From CAZEMR01 sp964513465 (GTDB lineage Bacteria > Bacteroidota > Ignavibacteria > Kapaibacteriales > UBA2268), in NCBI GenBank assembly GCA_964513465.1, contig CAZEMR010000085.1, positions 1 through 12,604 of the forward strand: a DNA stretch of 12,604 nt, in the 5' to 3' direction. Position 1 is the first letter of the stretch. The number at the start of each line of letters is the position of its first letter. Both the position numbers and the translations under genes were made by a program. The notes under the pieces are model-generated. The model was not told the DNA's origin and did not search any database. It saw nothing but the letters and a program-made list of their open reading frames with translations. Positions 1-8,367 of the stretch are shown piece after piece.

Positions 1-1
1 T

Positions 2-1360
2 GTATTCTCGGGCACTTCCGAAGACCAGTCCGACGGTCTGTTTACAATAATCGCTCCGGATTATCAGGCATACGATATTGATATGGGCAAATTGCTTGTC
101 GGCGATCAGCGCGACAGCACAATTATGGGATTCATCACCCCGCTCGAGGAATATTCAGTTGTTGTCGATTCAATAAAAATCATCGGGCGCGATGCCGCTG
201 ATTTTTCGATGACGTCCGGCCTCCCGCCCTGGCGTGTATATCCCTGCTGCCCGGAGGATGTTGCGTTTACTTTTGCGCCGACCAGCCCCGGCAGCAAAAC
301 CGCTACGATCGAAATATACGGTCCGGGCGAAATGCGCAGGCGCACAATAGTTGGCGAGGCAGTAGAGCCACAGCTCGAGCTTGCGCATAAGCTCATAGAT
401 TTCGGGGATTTATATATATATTTCACCCGCGATACCGTCGAGGCAATCGTCCGCAACACAGGCACCGCGCCAGTGGACGTCGTCAGCGCGGAGATCGCCG
501 GGCCAGACCGCCGACAGTTCGAACTCATCGAGGGCGGCGCTCCGTTCCGAATAGAGCCCGATTCGATTCATAAAATGAAGCTGCGGTTCAAACCCGTGCA
601 CCGCGGCCGGGCGATGACCATGCTTCAGGTTCGGGCCGATGGCGACCCCGCCCCGCTCAGCGTAACGATAGAGGGCAATGGAATCGCGGGCACAGGGCGC
701 GCCACAATCGTCGCCGCCGATGCCAGCGCCGATGCGGGCGAAATTGCTGTGATTCATATATATATGAAAAATCAGGAGAATATGTTCATCTCCGGCGCGG
801 AGAAATTCCTGGCAACTCTTAGCTTCAACAAGACGCTGCTTGTGCCGGTCGGCGATACCCCCGCGGGGACGATCGAAGGCGAAAATCGCGTGATTAACCT
901 CGAATTCCCCATTCCCGAAAAAGATTCACTGCTCGCCGGACTAGTCTTCCGCGCGACTTTGGGCAATTCGAAATCGACAGTGCTCGGGCTTTCGGATGTC
1001 GAAGTCGTCGGCGGGATTGCCGTTGTCGATTCCGAAGATGGGTGGTTCGAACTGACTGGCGTCTGCGAAGAGGGCGGCGAGCGGCTGGTGGAATACTCCG
1101 GCGAAAAGGCGCTTGCGATCAGCCCCAATCCGGCGTCTGAGAGCGGAGTTGTCAAATACACAACAATCGAAAAAGGACTTGTGGAAATTACGATATATAA
1201 TTTATTCGGAAATTTAGTTAAACAAATCGAAAGCTCCAGCCGCCAGCCCGGAACGTATGAGATCGGATACGATGCGAGCTATCTCCCCGCGGGCACGTAT
1301 TTCATGATTATGAAAACGCCCGGCAGCGCTGCGAGCCAAATACTGAATATTGTCCGATGA
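2..1360 (+). CDS. Secreted protein with ASH (choice-of-anchor D) domains and a C-terminal T9SS sorting domain, 5' partial
   Basis: The reading frame is open from base 2, so the gene begins upstream of the window; the first internal ATG is at 83 but homologous-looking sequence precedes it. 452 residues are visible. Residues about 22-115 and 117-220 form two tandem ASH/choice-of-anchor D type beta-sandwiches, each with the pattern 'D-x-G-x-L-x-V/I...F-x-x-x...V/I-x-F-x-P...G' (for example IDFGDL near residue 135 and LRFKPVHRG near 195). Residues about 221-365 resemble a cohesin-like beta domain. Residues 370-452 are a typical type A sorting domain of the Por/T9SS system: SPNPASESGVVKY, then ITIYNLFGNLVK, then LPAGTYFMIM and a short basic end. 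In known systems this tail directs the protein through T9SS and is removed or attached to the cell surface. The stop overlaps the next gene's start (ATGA), suggesting coupled translation. The cargo's own function is not apparent; no catalytic motif is visible. Confidence 0.85.
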   Translation, partial: VFSGTSEDQSDGLFTIIAPDYQAYDIDMGKLLVGDQRDSTIMGFITPLEEYSVVVDSIKIIGRDAADFSMTSGLPPWRVYPCCPEDVAFTFAPTSPGSKTATIEIYGPGEMRRRTIVGEAVEPQLELAHKLIDFGDLYIYFTRDTVEAIVRNTGTAPVDVVSAEIAGPDRRQFELIEGGAPFRIEPDSIHKMKLRFKPVHRGRAMTMLQVRADGDPAPLSVTIEGNGIAGTGRATIVAADASADAGEIAVIHIYMKNQENMFISGAEKFLATLSFNKTLLVPVGDTPAGTIEGENRVINLEFPIPEKDSLLAGLVFRATLGNSKSTVLGLSDVEVVGGIAVVDSEDGWFELTGVCEEGGERLVEYSGEKALAISPNPASESGVVKYTTIEKGLVEITIYNLFGNLVKQIESSSRQPGTYEIGYDASYLPAGTYFMIMKTPGSAASQILNIVR

Positions 1361-3399
1361 AACATTTTTTAACAATATTATATATAATGCTCCCAGCGCT
1401 GCTGACAGCCGGTGAGCCGGGCCGCGCGGAGGAGTTCCGCATCGGCGCATACGTCGATTACGGCCTTAATCATCATATAGCGGATTTCAGAGCTTTGCCC
1501 GGGGTGCCGAATTGCTGTCCGTCGTTTTTCTCCGGGGTATCAGACGGCGAAGGCTTAGGTATCCTGGGCTCTTTTTATTTATCGGACGATTTCTTGCTTG
1601 CGCTGCGGCTGGGGTATTCGAATTACGGCGCGCGGCTCGTCCGCGCCGAGGACGTCGTTCTCAATCTCGAGGGCGACAAAATCAACGGACGTTTCGAGCA
1701 CACGCTCGAGGCCGACATAGCCGGCGCTGGGGTATCGATTCTGGCGGATTATGATCTTGGCGCGGGCATATTCGCATTCGTGGGGCCGCACGCGGGATAT
1801 TTATTTAAAATGAATTACAGCCAGCAGGAGCACATCACCCGGCCCGCCGATATGGGCGTATTTACCGACACCGGCACCCGCATCCGCAATAAGAATTCCG
1901 GCGAAATCCCCTCGGCCAGCGAGCTTTTTGCGGCGGTCGAATTCGGTCTGCGCATGGAATTCCCGATGAACCGCAGCGGATCAGTCGTGCTCTCGCCGCG
2001 GCTGGCGTATTCATTCGGCATCACCAATCTGGTGGATGGCGTCGGGTGGCGGGCGAATCATCTGCGGGCGGGAATAGCGATTATTTATTCCCCATCGCGG
2101 AAAGCCGATGAACCAATTGAAATTATCCCCGAAAAGCAGGATATGGAAATTGAACAAATTCCCGAAATAAAAAGGGATTCGCTTGTAATTGCCGAGCAAA
2201 GAGCAGACGATCCCGGCGAAATAAGCGTCACGGCGGTGGGGGTGGTCGATGGCGAGGAGCGGCCATTCGCGCAGATGACCGTAGAGGAGTTCCTCTCGAC
2301 GAATATGCGGCCATTGCTAAATTATATATTTTTTGAAAAAAATACTACGGAAATCCCTGAAAGGTATATATTTATAAATAAATCGATTGCTTCGCAATTC
2401 TCCGAAAATGAATTGCATGGCCTCGATGCGCTGGATACATATTATAATATTTTGAATATAATCGGCCGGCGGATGGTCGAAAATCCGCGAGCCAGGCTGA
2501 CACTTACCGGCTGCACCAGCGGCCCGGCCACCGAACCCGCCGGCGCCGGGCTATCACGCCGCCGCGCCGAAGCAGTCGCCGAATATCTCCGAAAAGTCTG
2601 GGAAATCGAGCCTTTGCGATTGAGTATCCGCCCCCGCCAGCTACCCGAAAATGCCTCCGATCCGGACGATCCCGATGGCGCCGAAGAAAACCGCCGCGTT
2701 GAGATCGAAGCCAGCGAAAATTCGATCCTGCGGCCGGTAGTCACTACCGATACGCTGCGCCGCACCGATCCGCCGGTGATCCGCTTCTATTGCTCGGTCG
2801 GGCGCCCCGAATCCTGCGCAAGGTGGACCCTCAGCGCGATGCAGTCCGGACGAATCCTGCGCCAGTTCTCGGGTGCGGGCGCGCCGCCGGATTCGATCGA
2901 GTGGGATGTATCCGACGAGCAGCATTCGATACCGCTCGGGCCGGAGCCGGTGACATATTCGCTGGAAATTTCGGCAAAGGGCGGAGCTATTGCCAGAAGC
3001 GCCGAGCACGACCTGCCGCATCGAGTCAAAACGCTGCGCCGCAAGATGATAGAAAAGCTCGAAGACCGCCGGATAGACCGCTATAGCCTGATACTATTTG
3101 ATTTCGACGAATACCGGCTCGATGAGTCCAATCGCGAAATCGTCGAATGGATAAAGGGCAGCCTGTCGGACAGCTCTGACCTCCGCGTCACCGGATATAC
3201 CGACCGTATCGGCGAGGAGGATTACAATCTGATGCTCTCGCTCGACCGCGCCCGCGAGGTCGGCCGCCGATTGCTGCCCGCAGACGTCCGGATATTCGGT
3301 CGCGGGGAATTCGACCCGCCATTCACCAACGAGCTCCCCGAAGGACGCTTTTACTCCCGCACCGTAAATATAATTGCCGAAACGCCACTCGATTGGTAA
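1357..3399 (+). CDS. Outer membrane protein with N-terminal beta-barrel and two OmpA C-terminal-like domains
   Basis: 680 residues; the ATG lies in the ATGA overlap with the previous stop. Residues 1-24 are a signal peptide (hydrophobic FLTILYIMLPALLTA). Residues about 27-250 are alternating amphipathic strands ending in LRAGIAIIYSP, consistent with an outer membrane beta-barrel. A first OmpA-like domain spans about 325-455 and ends with ENRRVEIE; it keeps the LS-x-x-RA helix (Arg403) but has Ser388 where the family has the Asp of the TD motif. A beta-rich linker follows (about 460-560). The second OmpA-like domain (about 565-680) has FDFDEYRLD, YTDRIGEEDYN with Asp616, and LSLDRA with Arg631, the pair that in OmpA proteins contacts diaminopimelate in peptidoglycan. 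The likely role is tethering the outer membrane to the cell wall, possibly supporting the secreted T9SS protein encoded just upstream. The domain calls are firm; the specific role is inferred. Confidence 0.85.
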   Translation: MKHFLTILYIMLPALLTAGEPGRAEEFRIGAYVDYGLNHHIADFRALPGVPNCCPSFFSGVSDGEGLGILGSFYLSDDFLLALRLGYSNYGARLVRAEDVVLNLEGDKINGRFEHTLEADIAGAGVSILADYDLGAGIFAFVGPHAGYLFKMNYSQQEHITRPADMGVFTDTGTRIRNKNSGEIPSASELFAAVEFGLRMEFPMNRSGSVVLSPRLAYSFGITNLVDGVGWRANHLRAGIAIIYSPSRKADEPIEIIPEKQDMEIEQIPEIKRDSLVIAEQRADDPGEISVTAVGVVDGEERPFAQMTVEEFLSTNMRPLLNYIFFEKNTTEIPERYIFINKSIASQFSENELHGLDALDTYYNILNIIGRRMVENPRARLTLTGCTSGPATEPAGAGLSRRRAEAVAEYLRKVWEIEPLRLSIRPRQLPENASDPDDPDGAEENRRVEIEASENSILRPVVTTDTLRRTDPPVIRFYCSVGRPESCARWTLSAMQSGRILRQFSGAGAPPDSIEWDVSDEQHSIPLGPEPVTYSLEISAKGGAIARSAEHDLPHRVKTLRRKMIEKLEDRRIDRYSLILFDFDEYRLDESNREIVEWIKGSLSDSSDLRVTGYTDRIGEEDYNLMLSLDRAREVGRRLLPADVRIFGRGEFDPPFTNELPEGRFYSRTVNIIAETPLDW

Positions 3400-3409
3400 A
3401 TTACTGCGA

Positions 3410-3430
3410 AATGATTATATTACAATCATT
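3410..3430. repeat. AT-rich inverted repeat in the gap between the OmpA and lipoprotein genes
   Basis: AATGATT (3410-3416) and AATCATT (3424-3430) are exact reverse complements around a 7-base spacer. The 66-bp gap 3400-3465 also holds the strong ribosome binding site GGAAGGA at 3453-3459 for the next gene. The repeat is not followed by a T run, so it is not a standard intrinsic terminator; it could be an operator or a weak hairpin. Role unknown. Confidence 0.3.
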
Positions 3431-3465
3431 AGATTAACCTGTGAAAAAACCGGGAAGGAAATTTT

Positions 3466-4164
3466 ATGCGTAATATAATTGTAATGATAATTTTGCTGGT
3501 ATTTGCCGCCGGATGTTCGGACTCGACCGGGCCGGAGGAAAAAGCCTCGCTAAAAGTATACACCACTATGACATCCTCGACCGTCCGCCAGAGCTTTGAT
3601 AAGGGGAATGACCCCACGGTTCTCGCCGAGCGTGTGGATTCTCTGCATATCGACCGCGTCCGAATTCTGGTTTCGCGGCTGAAGCTGAAGGCGCTGAATG
3701 GCCCCGAACGCGACGTCAAGTCCGGACCGTTTGTGCTGACCGGCGATTCGACATTCGGAGAATTTATGCTGACTTCGGGCGAAATACCACCGGGCGAATA
3801 CGAAGCCGTAAAGTTCGAATTCCACCGGTTCAGCGGCAGCGAACTTGAATTTTTCCGCAATGATGCCGTATTCGGCGATTTTGCAACGGGCGACCGCTGG
3901 ACAGCGATAATCGACGGCGAGTATTTCGAGGACGGCGCGGCAATCCCGTTCGTATTCCGTCGCGCATTCACGGCGAATTTGTCGATCAATCTCCGGCAGC
4001 CGGTCTCGGTCGCCGCAGACGAAGAGCTTGATATAATTCTCGAAATCGATCCGCGCGAAGTGTTTATGGATGCTGGCTGGCCATTGAATCCGGATTCTCC
4101 GGATAATGGGAATATTATCGAAAAAAATATCAAAGACGCTATCAAGGCGAACAAAAGGAATTAA
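3466..4164 (+). CDS. Lipoprotein, DUF4382-like (tentative)
   Basis: 232 residues. The start is well supported: GGAAGGA lies 6 bases upstream of the ATG. The N-terminus has a short basic start, a hydrophobic run and the lipobox FAAGC, so Cys17 should be lipidated and the mature protein begins CSDSTGPEE, a leader style often seen in FCB-group lipoproteins. The body has the order of elements seen in DUF4382 proteins: an early strand (LKVYTT), a segment DSLHIDRVRILVSRLKLKA resembling the 'V-x-V-x-I-x-x-V' stretch, then SGEIPPGEYEAVKFEFHRF (the 'aGtY-x-x-i-r-l' region), and a late FTANLSINL / ELDIILEIDPREVF pair. The tail (PLNPDSPDNGNIIEKNI) looks like the Asp/Asn-rich end of such lipoproteins. 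I am recalling this similarity, not measuring it. No catalytic residues are evident. Localisation is outer or inner membrane, lipid-anchored. Confidence 0.75.
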   Translation: MRNIIVMIILLVFAAGCSDSTGPEEKASLKVYTTMTSSTVRQSFDKGNDPTVLAERVDSLHIDRVRILVSRLKLKALNGPERDVKSGPFVLTGDSTFGEFMLTSGEIPPGEYEAVKFEFHRFSGSELEFFRNDAVFGDFATGDRWTAIIDGEYFEDGAAIPFVFRRAFTANLSINLRQPVSVAADEELDIILEIDPREVFMDAGWPLNPDSPDNGNIIEKNIKDAIKANKRN

Positions 4165-4214
4165 ATTTTCATGATTTATAAAAATTCTTTAAAAACTATT
4201 CCCCGGAGTAAAAA

Positions 4215-5420
4215 ATGAAAAAGAGAATGGGCATCATTTTTGGGCTGATCGTTATTGCGGTGGTTGTGGTTATGCTGCTGCTCATGGACTTCCCGCCGTC
4301 CGAAGAGGGCAAGACCTCGGGCACTATCGGCAAGGTCGAGAAGCACCGCAATGTGAAAATTCAGGGCAAGGATATCGAGCTGCGCACCGAGTTTATCAAT
4401 GACAAAGAAAAGCTTGTGGCCTCGCTCGGAAGCCTTTTGAATTATTATGTATATACGAACAAAACCGCACTGATCCTGAATAACATTAAATACGACCAGT
4501 TGCAGGAATTGCTGCCCCCGGGCAAAAAGGCGCTTGCCGAAGACCTCAGGCAGCTTGGCAGCTTCATTCAAAACAACAATGAAAAAATGAAAAATACGAT
4601 CAATACGCTTGCAGCCGCGCATAAAGCCGAGAATCCCCCCACCGGGGATATCGAAAATTTGATCATTCAGGTGGCGGATTTTCATATGAGCTATCTCGAC
4701 CGCAATGATGCCATTAGCCGCGCTGTGGCGGGGCTCGACGAGGTGCTGGCCAATCCCGGCGATATGAAGAAAAAAGAGCTGCAGGAGCTGACCCGGCTGC
4801 GCGATGCATTGCTGATGCTCGATATTGAGACAGTTGCCGCCACGGGCGATAAGCGGAATGGGGAATTCGTGCAGAAGCAGAAATTCGTCAATTCGAAAGA
4901 AGTGGTCGACACTGATAAAACTTTCGGAGTATACAGCACACCCGATCTGATCGACAACAAAGCATTCGAAGGCCTGAACGTTCAGCAGAGCTTCAGCAAT
5001 CTGAGCGAGGAACAGCAGAAGATGTTCGTGAGCGCATTTATGTCGGGCGTTGCCGCGGTCGAGGGAAATAATATCATATTGTCGCAGGGCGATCTGAATT
5101 TGATTTTAGCGACACCGAAAGACCTTGGAATTCTGGCAAAGCAGGATCTGAATGTGGTTATGGCGCAGGACGGACTTGATCTTTTAGTAATTTTAAATGG
5201 CGCCTTTTTAAGCAAAGAAAATCTGGGAATATTTATGTCGCAGGATCAGCTCAATCAATTTATGGCCAGCGGCGAACTGAATATGATCTTTTCCGAGGGG
5301 CAGCTCAATTTTTTACTGGCTAATGATAATCTCGCATCAGGCGCGCAGAAAGATCTGAACACAATCTGGGCGCAGGAGCTTTCGATTGTCTTCAGCATGG
5401 AAGACCTCGGGGTCTATTAA
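4215..5420 (+). CDS. Single-pass membrane protein of unknown family with a C-terminal nonapeptide-like repeat array
   Basis: 401 residues; the start has GGAG at 4205-4208, 6 bases before the ATG. I do not recognise the family. Residues about 5-25 (MGIIFGLIVIAVVVVMLLLM) form one transmembrane helix after a basic Lys-Lys-Arg start, and no lipobox or cleavage site is obvious, so the bulk should face the periplasm, anchored in the inner membrane. Residues about 40-225 are rich in Lys, Glu, Leu and Ala and look largely helical (LPPGKKALAEDLRQLGSF; KKKELQELTRLRDALLML). Residues about 226-289 are a linker. Residues 290-401 consist almost entirely of short repeats of about nine residues (separate entry), running right to the C-terminus. 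It sits 50 bp after the lipoprotein gene and 25 bp before the protease/barrel gene, so co-transcription with the latter is likely. No enzymatic motif is visible; a structural or scaffolding role is possible but unproven. Confidence 0.8.
   Translation: MKKRMGIIFGLIVIAVVVVMLLLMDFPPSEEGKTSGTIGKVEKHRNVKIQGKDIELRTEFINDKEKLVASLGSLLNYYVYTNKTALILNNIKYDQLQELLPPGKKALAEDLRQLGSFIQNNNEKMKNTINTLAAAHKAENPPTGDIENLIIQVADFHMSYLDRNDAISRAVAGLDEVLANPGDMKKKELQELTRLRDALLMLDIETVAATGDKRNGEFVQKQKFVNSKEVVDTDKTFGVYSTPDLIDNKAFEGLNVQQSFSNLSEEQQKMFVSAFMSGVAAVEGNNIILSQGDLNLILATPKDLGILAKQDLNVVMAQDGLDLLVILNGAFLSKENLGIFMSQDQLNQFMASGELNMIFSEGQLNFLLANDNLASGAQKDLNTIWAQELSIVFSMEDLGVY
5082..5417 (+). repeat. Protein-level tandem repeats of about 9 residues at the C-terminus of the 4215-5420 product
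   Basis: Residues 290-401 parse into about 13 units of 7-10 residues with the pattern [S/A]-x-[D/E/G]-x-L-[N/G]-x-[I/F/V]-[M/L/F]. The clearest consecutive units are SKENLGIFM (333-341), SQDQLNQFM (342-350), ASGELNMIF (351-359) and SEGQLNFLL (360-368); later ones shorten to eight residues (AQELSIVF, SMEDLGVY). The DNA of neighbouring units differs strongly, so this is an old protein repeat and not a recent DNA duplication. Confidence 0.75.
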
Positions 5421-5445
5421 TTTAATTATGAAATAGTTTATTTAA

Positions 5446-8367
5446 ATGAAAAAAATCTGGCTTTTGATAATTGCGCTGATGGCTACCACAGCCAGTGCGC
5501 AATTATATAAAATTGAAACAAATGAGATCAATCTGATTTACGGCGGCAAAGGGCTTTCCTACTTGTCGCCGTATTCTGTAAAATGCTTTACAAACGCATG
5601 GCAATTCCATAAAGAAATCTGGGATTATCAGCCCGACGAGCAGGTTGTCATTTTCCTGAACGATTTCACGGACGGGGGCAATGGCGGAGCGCTGGTAATG
5701 CCCTGGAATTATGTTACAATCAATGTGGCGCCGTTTGCCTACGACTTCGATATTATTCCCGCCAGCGAACGAATGCACTGGCTGATGGACCACGAGCTGA
5801 TGCATATTGTCGCCACCGACAAACCAAGCTCGGGCGACCGGTTCTGGCGTGGGATGTTTGGCGGCAAGGTAATGGCCGACAATCAGTTCCCCCTTTCGAT
5901 GATCTATAGCTATCTGACCGTACCCCGCTGGTATTCGCCGCGCTGGTATCAGGAGGGCATCGCCGTATTTATGGAAACATGGATGAGCGGCGGCCTTGGG
6001 CGCGCCATCGGCGGCTACGACGAGATGGTCTTCCGAACGATGACACTCGATTCGGCGTATTTCTATCGAGTGGTGGGGCTCGAGACGGAAGGCACGGCAA
6101 TCGACTTTCAGGTTGGCGTCAATTCATATTTATATGGCACCCGGTTTACGGACTATCTGGCATATGAATACGGCGCGGATAAATTGATGCAATTCTATTC
6201 GCGGACGGACAGCAGCTCGAAATTTTACGCCAATCAATTCTATGACGTATATGGCATTTCGGTCGATGAGGCATGGGAGAACTGGATTGGATTCGAGAAA
6301 AAATTCCAGCGCGATAATCTTCGCATAATTGAGGAATATCCCGTTACCCGGCCCGTATATATAACGGACGGGGCGCTTGGCTCGGTCTCCCGCGCATTCT
6401 TCGACGAGCGCGAGGGCAAAATCTACTGCGCGGTCAATCATCCCGGCGATATGGCGCGGATCGTATCGATCGATATCCGGACCGGAGAAATGGAAGACGT
6501 TCGCGATGTGCTCAGCCCGAAATTGAATTATGTGACATCTCTCGCCGCAGATATGGAAAATGATCTGCTGTTTCAGACCACCTGCAATAACACCTGGCGT
6601 GGGCTGGAGTCAATATCTATTGAAGGAGCCGCCGACAATCTTATGGATTACTCCCGCACCGGCAATCTGGTGGTCAATCCCGCGGATAAATCGCTTTGGG
6701 GAGTGCAGGTGATGTCCGGCCGCACGGCAATCGTGCGCTCGGCGCCGCCATATGAATCATTTACCCGGATGTATTCCATACCATTCGGGCAGAGCTTTTT
6801 CTCGCCGGATATTTCGCCCGACGGGAGATTGCTATCGGGTACGCTGGCCGACGCGGCGGGCCGCCAGCGGCTGGTTTTGTTCAATACCGATTCCCTGCTC
6901 GCCGGAATTAATGAGCACAAAATGCTTTATGAATTCGAGGACAATTCAGCCTCGGATTTCAGGTTCTCCGAAGATGGCCGTTATTTATACGGCACTTCGT
7001 ATTATACCGGGGTATCGAATGTATTCCGCATCGAAACCGCGACCGGCGAAATGGCCGCTCTGACCAATGCCCGGCGGGGATTTTTCCGTCCGCTCGATCT
7101 CGGCGGCGACAGCCTGCTGGTGTGGGAATACACCACGGGTGGCATGAGGCCTGGGATTATCCGCAAAACCACGACAGAGGATATCAACGCAATTACATAT
7201 CTCGGGCAGGAGGTTTTCGAGCGCAATCCGAAGCTGAGGGAGTGGAATCTCGATTCGCCCGCGCAGATTAGTCTGGATTCGCTTGGCGCCGAGGAGGAAG
7301 AATATAACTCTTTTGCAAACTTCGGTCTTGCGTCGGTTTATCCGATAATCGAGGGATTCAAGGTGTTTCCGGCCTATGGGCTGCGGTTTCATTTTATGGA
7401 TAATGTGGGATTCAATTCTCTTGCGTTCAATATTTCTTACTCGCCGAACCGTTTATTGCCGGAGCGCCAGCGCCTTCATTTTTTTATGGATTATAAATAC
7501 TGGCAATGGAATCTTCAGGCGGGATATAATCGTGCGAATTTCTATGACCTTTTCGGCCCGACCCGCGTAAGCCGTGCGGGATATATGCTTTACGGATCAT
7601 ATCATGATTTTTTATTATATAATGAAAAGCCGCGCCAGATCGATTATACGATCGGCGCTGCGATGTATGGCGATCTCGAGACTCTGCCGGGCTATCAGAA
7701 TGTGGCCGCGAGCATCGACCGTATGTATTATGCCCATGGCGAATTGAATTATTCGCTTACCCGCAAATCGCTGGGCGCGGTCGAATCCGAATCCGGAATC
7801 GAGGCCAATCTGACGGCCGACGCCGCCTGGGCAGCCGATATCGTACACCCGAGGCTGTCTGCCAAGCTGGATTACGGATGGCTGACTCCGCTGCGCAATA
7901 CATCGCTTTGGCTGCGGACTTCCGCCGGCTGGGGATTCGCCGACCGAGAGCGCCCGCTGAGCAATTTCTATTTCGGGGGATTCGGCAATAATTATGTGGA
8001 CTATCACGACAGCCACCGCTACCGCGAAATGGAGAGCTTCCCGGGGCTTAATATCAACGAGGCCGCGGCAAATAAATTCGCAAAGGCTCAGCTCGAGTTA
8101 AATCTGCAGCCGGTGAGGTTCCGCCGCTTCGGGTTTTTGCATATGTACGCCACCCACGCGCGGATGAGCCTTTTCGGCTCGGCGATTGCGACGGATCCCG
8201 ACCGGTCGGCGCTCCGCCGATATATATATAATGCGGGCGCTCAGATGGATATGGAAATCGTATTTTTCTCGCTGCTCAGGACGACGCTCTCGCTGGGCTA
8301 CGGCCGCGCATTTGAGGAGGGATTTGCGCCCCGCGACGAATTCATGATTTCGCTTAAGCTGATGTGA
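5446..8367 (+). CDS. Outer membrane protein: gluzincin (peptidase MA-like) domain, TolB/PD40 propeller, beta-barrel
   Basis: 973 residues with a clear signal peptide (MKKIWLLIIALMATTASA, cleavage before Gln19). Residues about 20-295 look like a zinc metalloprotease of the peptidase MA type: the HExxH motif is H116-E-L-M-H120, and WYQEGIAVF at 167-175 supplies Glu170 as the expected third zinc ligand, 50 residues downstream. Residues about 300-615 are repeated beta units of a TolB/PD40-type propeller, with SPDG and SEDG turns near 456 and 507. Residues about 630-973 show alternating aromatic strands such as GLRFHFM and LAFNISYSP, consistent with a surface-antigen/BamA-like outer membrane barrel; the last strand ends ISLKLM, not the common terminal Phe or Trp. 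Cellular site: outer membrane, with the protease and propeller probably in the periplasm, though the orientation is not shown by sequence. No strong ribosome binding site is seen; the 25-bp gap suggests coupling to the preceding gene. The substrate is unknown. Confidence 0.82.
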   Translation: MKKIWLLIIALMATTASAQLYKIETNEINLIYGGKGLSYLSPYSVKCFTNAWQFHKEIWDYQPDEQVVIFLNDFTDGGNGGALVMPWNYVTINVAPFAYDFDIIPASERMHWLMDHELMHIVATDKPSSGDRFWRGMFGGKVMADNQFPLSMIYSYLTVPRWYSPRWYQEGIAVFMETWMSGGLGRAIGGYDEMVFRTMTLDSAYFYRVVGLETEGTAIDFQVGVNSYLYGTRFTDYLAYEYGADKLMQFYSRTDSSSKFYANQFYDVYGISVDEAWENWIGFEKKFQRDNLRIIEEYPVTRPVYITDGALGSVSRAFFDEREGKIYCAVNHPGDMARIVSIDIRTGEMEDVRDVLSPKLNYVTSLAADMENDLLFQTTCNNTWRGLESISIEGAADNLMDYSRTGNLVVNPADKSLWGVQVMSGRTAIVRSAPPYESFTRMYSIPFGQSFFSPDISPDGRLLSGTLADAAGRQRLVLFNTDSLLAGINEHKMLYEFEDNSASDFRFSEDGRYLYGTSYYTGVSNVFRIETATGEMAALTNARRGFFRPLDLGGDSLLVWEYTTGGMRPGIIRKTTTEDINAITYLGQEVFERNPKLREWNLDSPAQISLDSLGAEEEEYNSFANFGLASVYPIIEGFKVFPAYGLRFHFMDNVGFNSLAFNISYSPNRLLPERQRLHFFMDYKYWQWNLQAGYNRANFYDLFGPTRVSRAGYMLYGSYHDFLLYNEKPRQIDYTIGAAMYGDLETLPGYQNVAASIDRMYYAHGELNYSLTRKSLGAVESESGIEANLTADAAWAADIVHPRLSAKLDYGWLTPLRNTSLWLRTSAGWGFADRERPLSNFYFGGFGNNYVDYHDSHRYREMESFPGLNINEAAANKFAKAQLELNLQPVRFRRFGFLHMYATHARMSLFGSAIATDPDRSALRRYIYNAGAQMDMEIVFFSLLRTTLSLGYGRAFEEGFAPRDEFMISLKLM

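Noticed and set aside
3429..4154. Minus-strand open frame of 241 codons opposite the lipoprotein gene
   Set aside because: Ser-rich low-complexity translation typical of an antisense frame; the plus-strand gene has a good ribosome binding site, lipobox and ordered beta elements.
4160..4186. AATTTT/AAAATT inverted repeat after the lipoprotein gene, as a terminator
   Set aside because: The stem is only A-T pairs with a long loop and overlaps the stop codon; far too weak to call a terminator.
5082..5417. RTX-type calcium-binding nonapeptide repeats
   Set aside because: The length is similar, but the GGxGxD signature is absent and the units are centred on Leu-Asn/Gly with hydrophobic ends.
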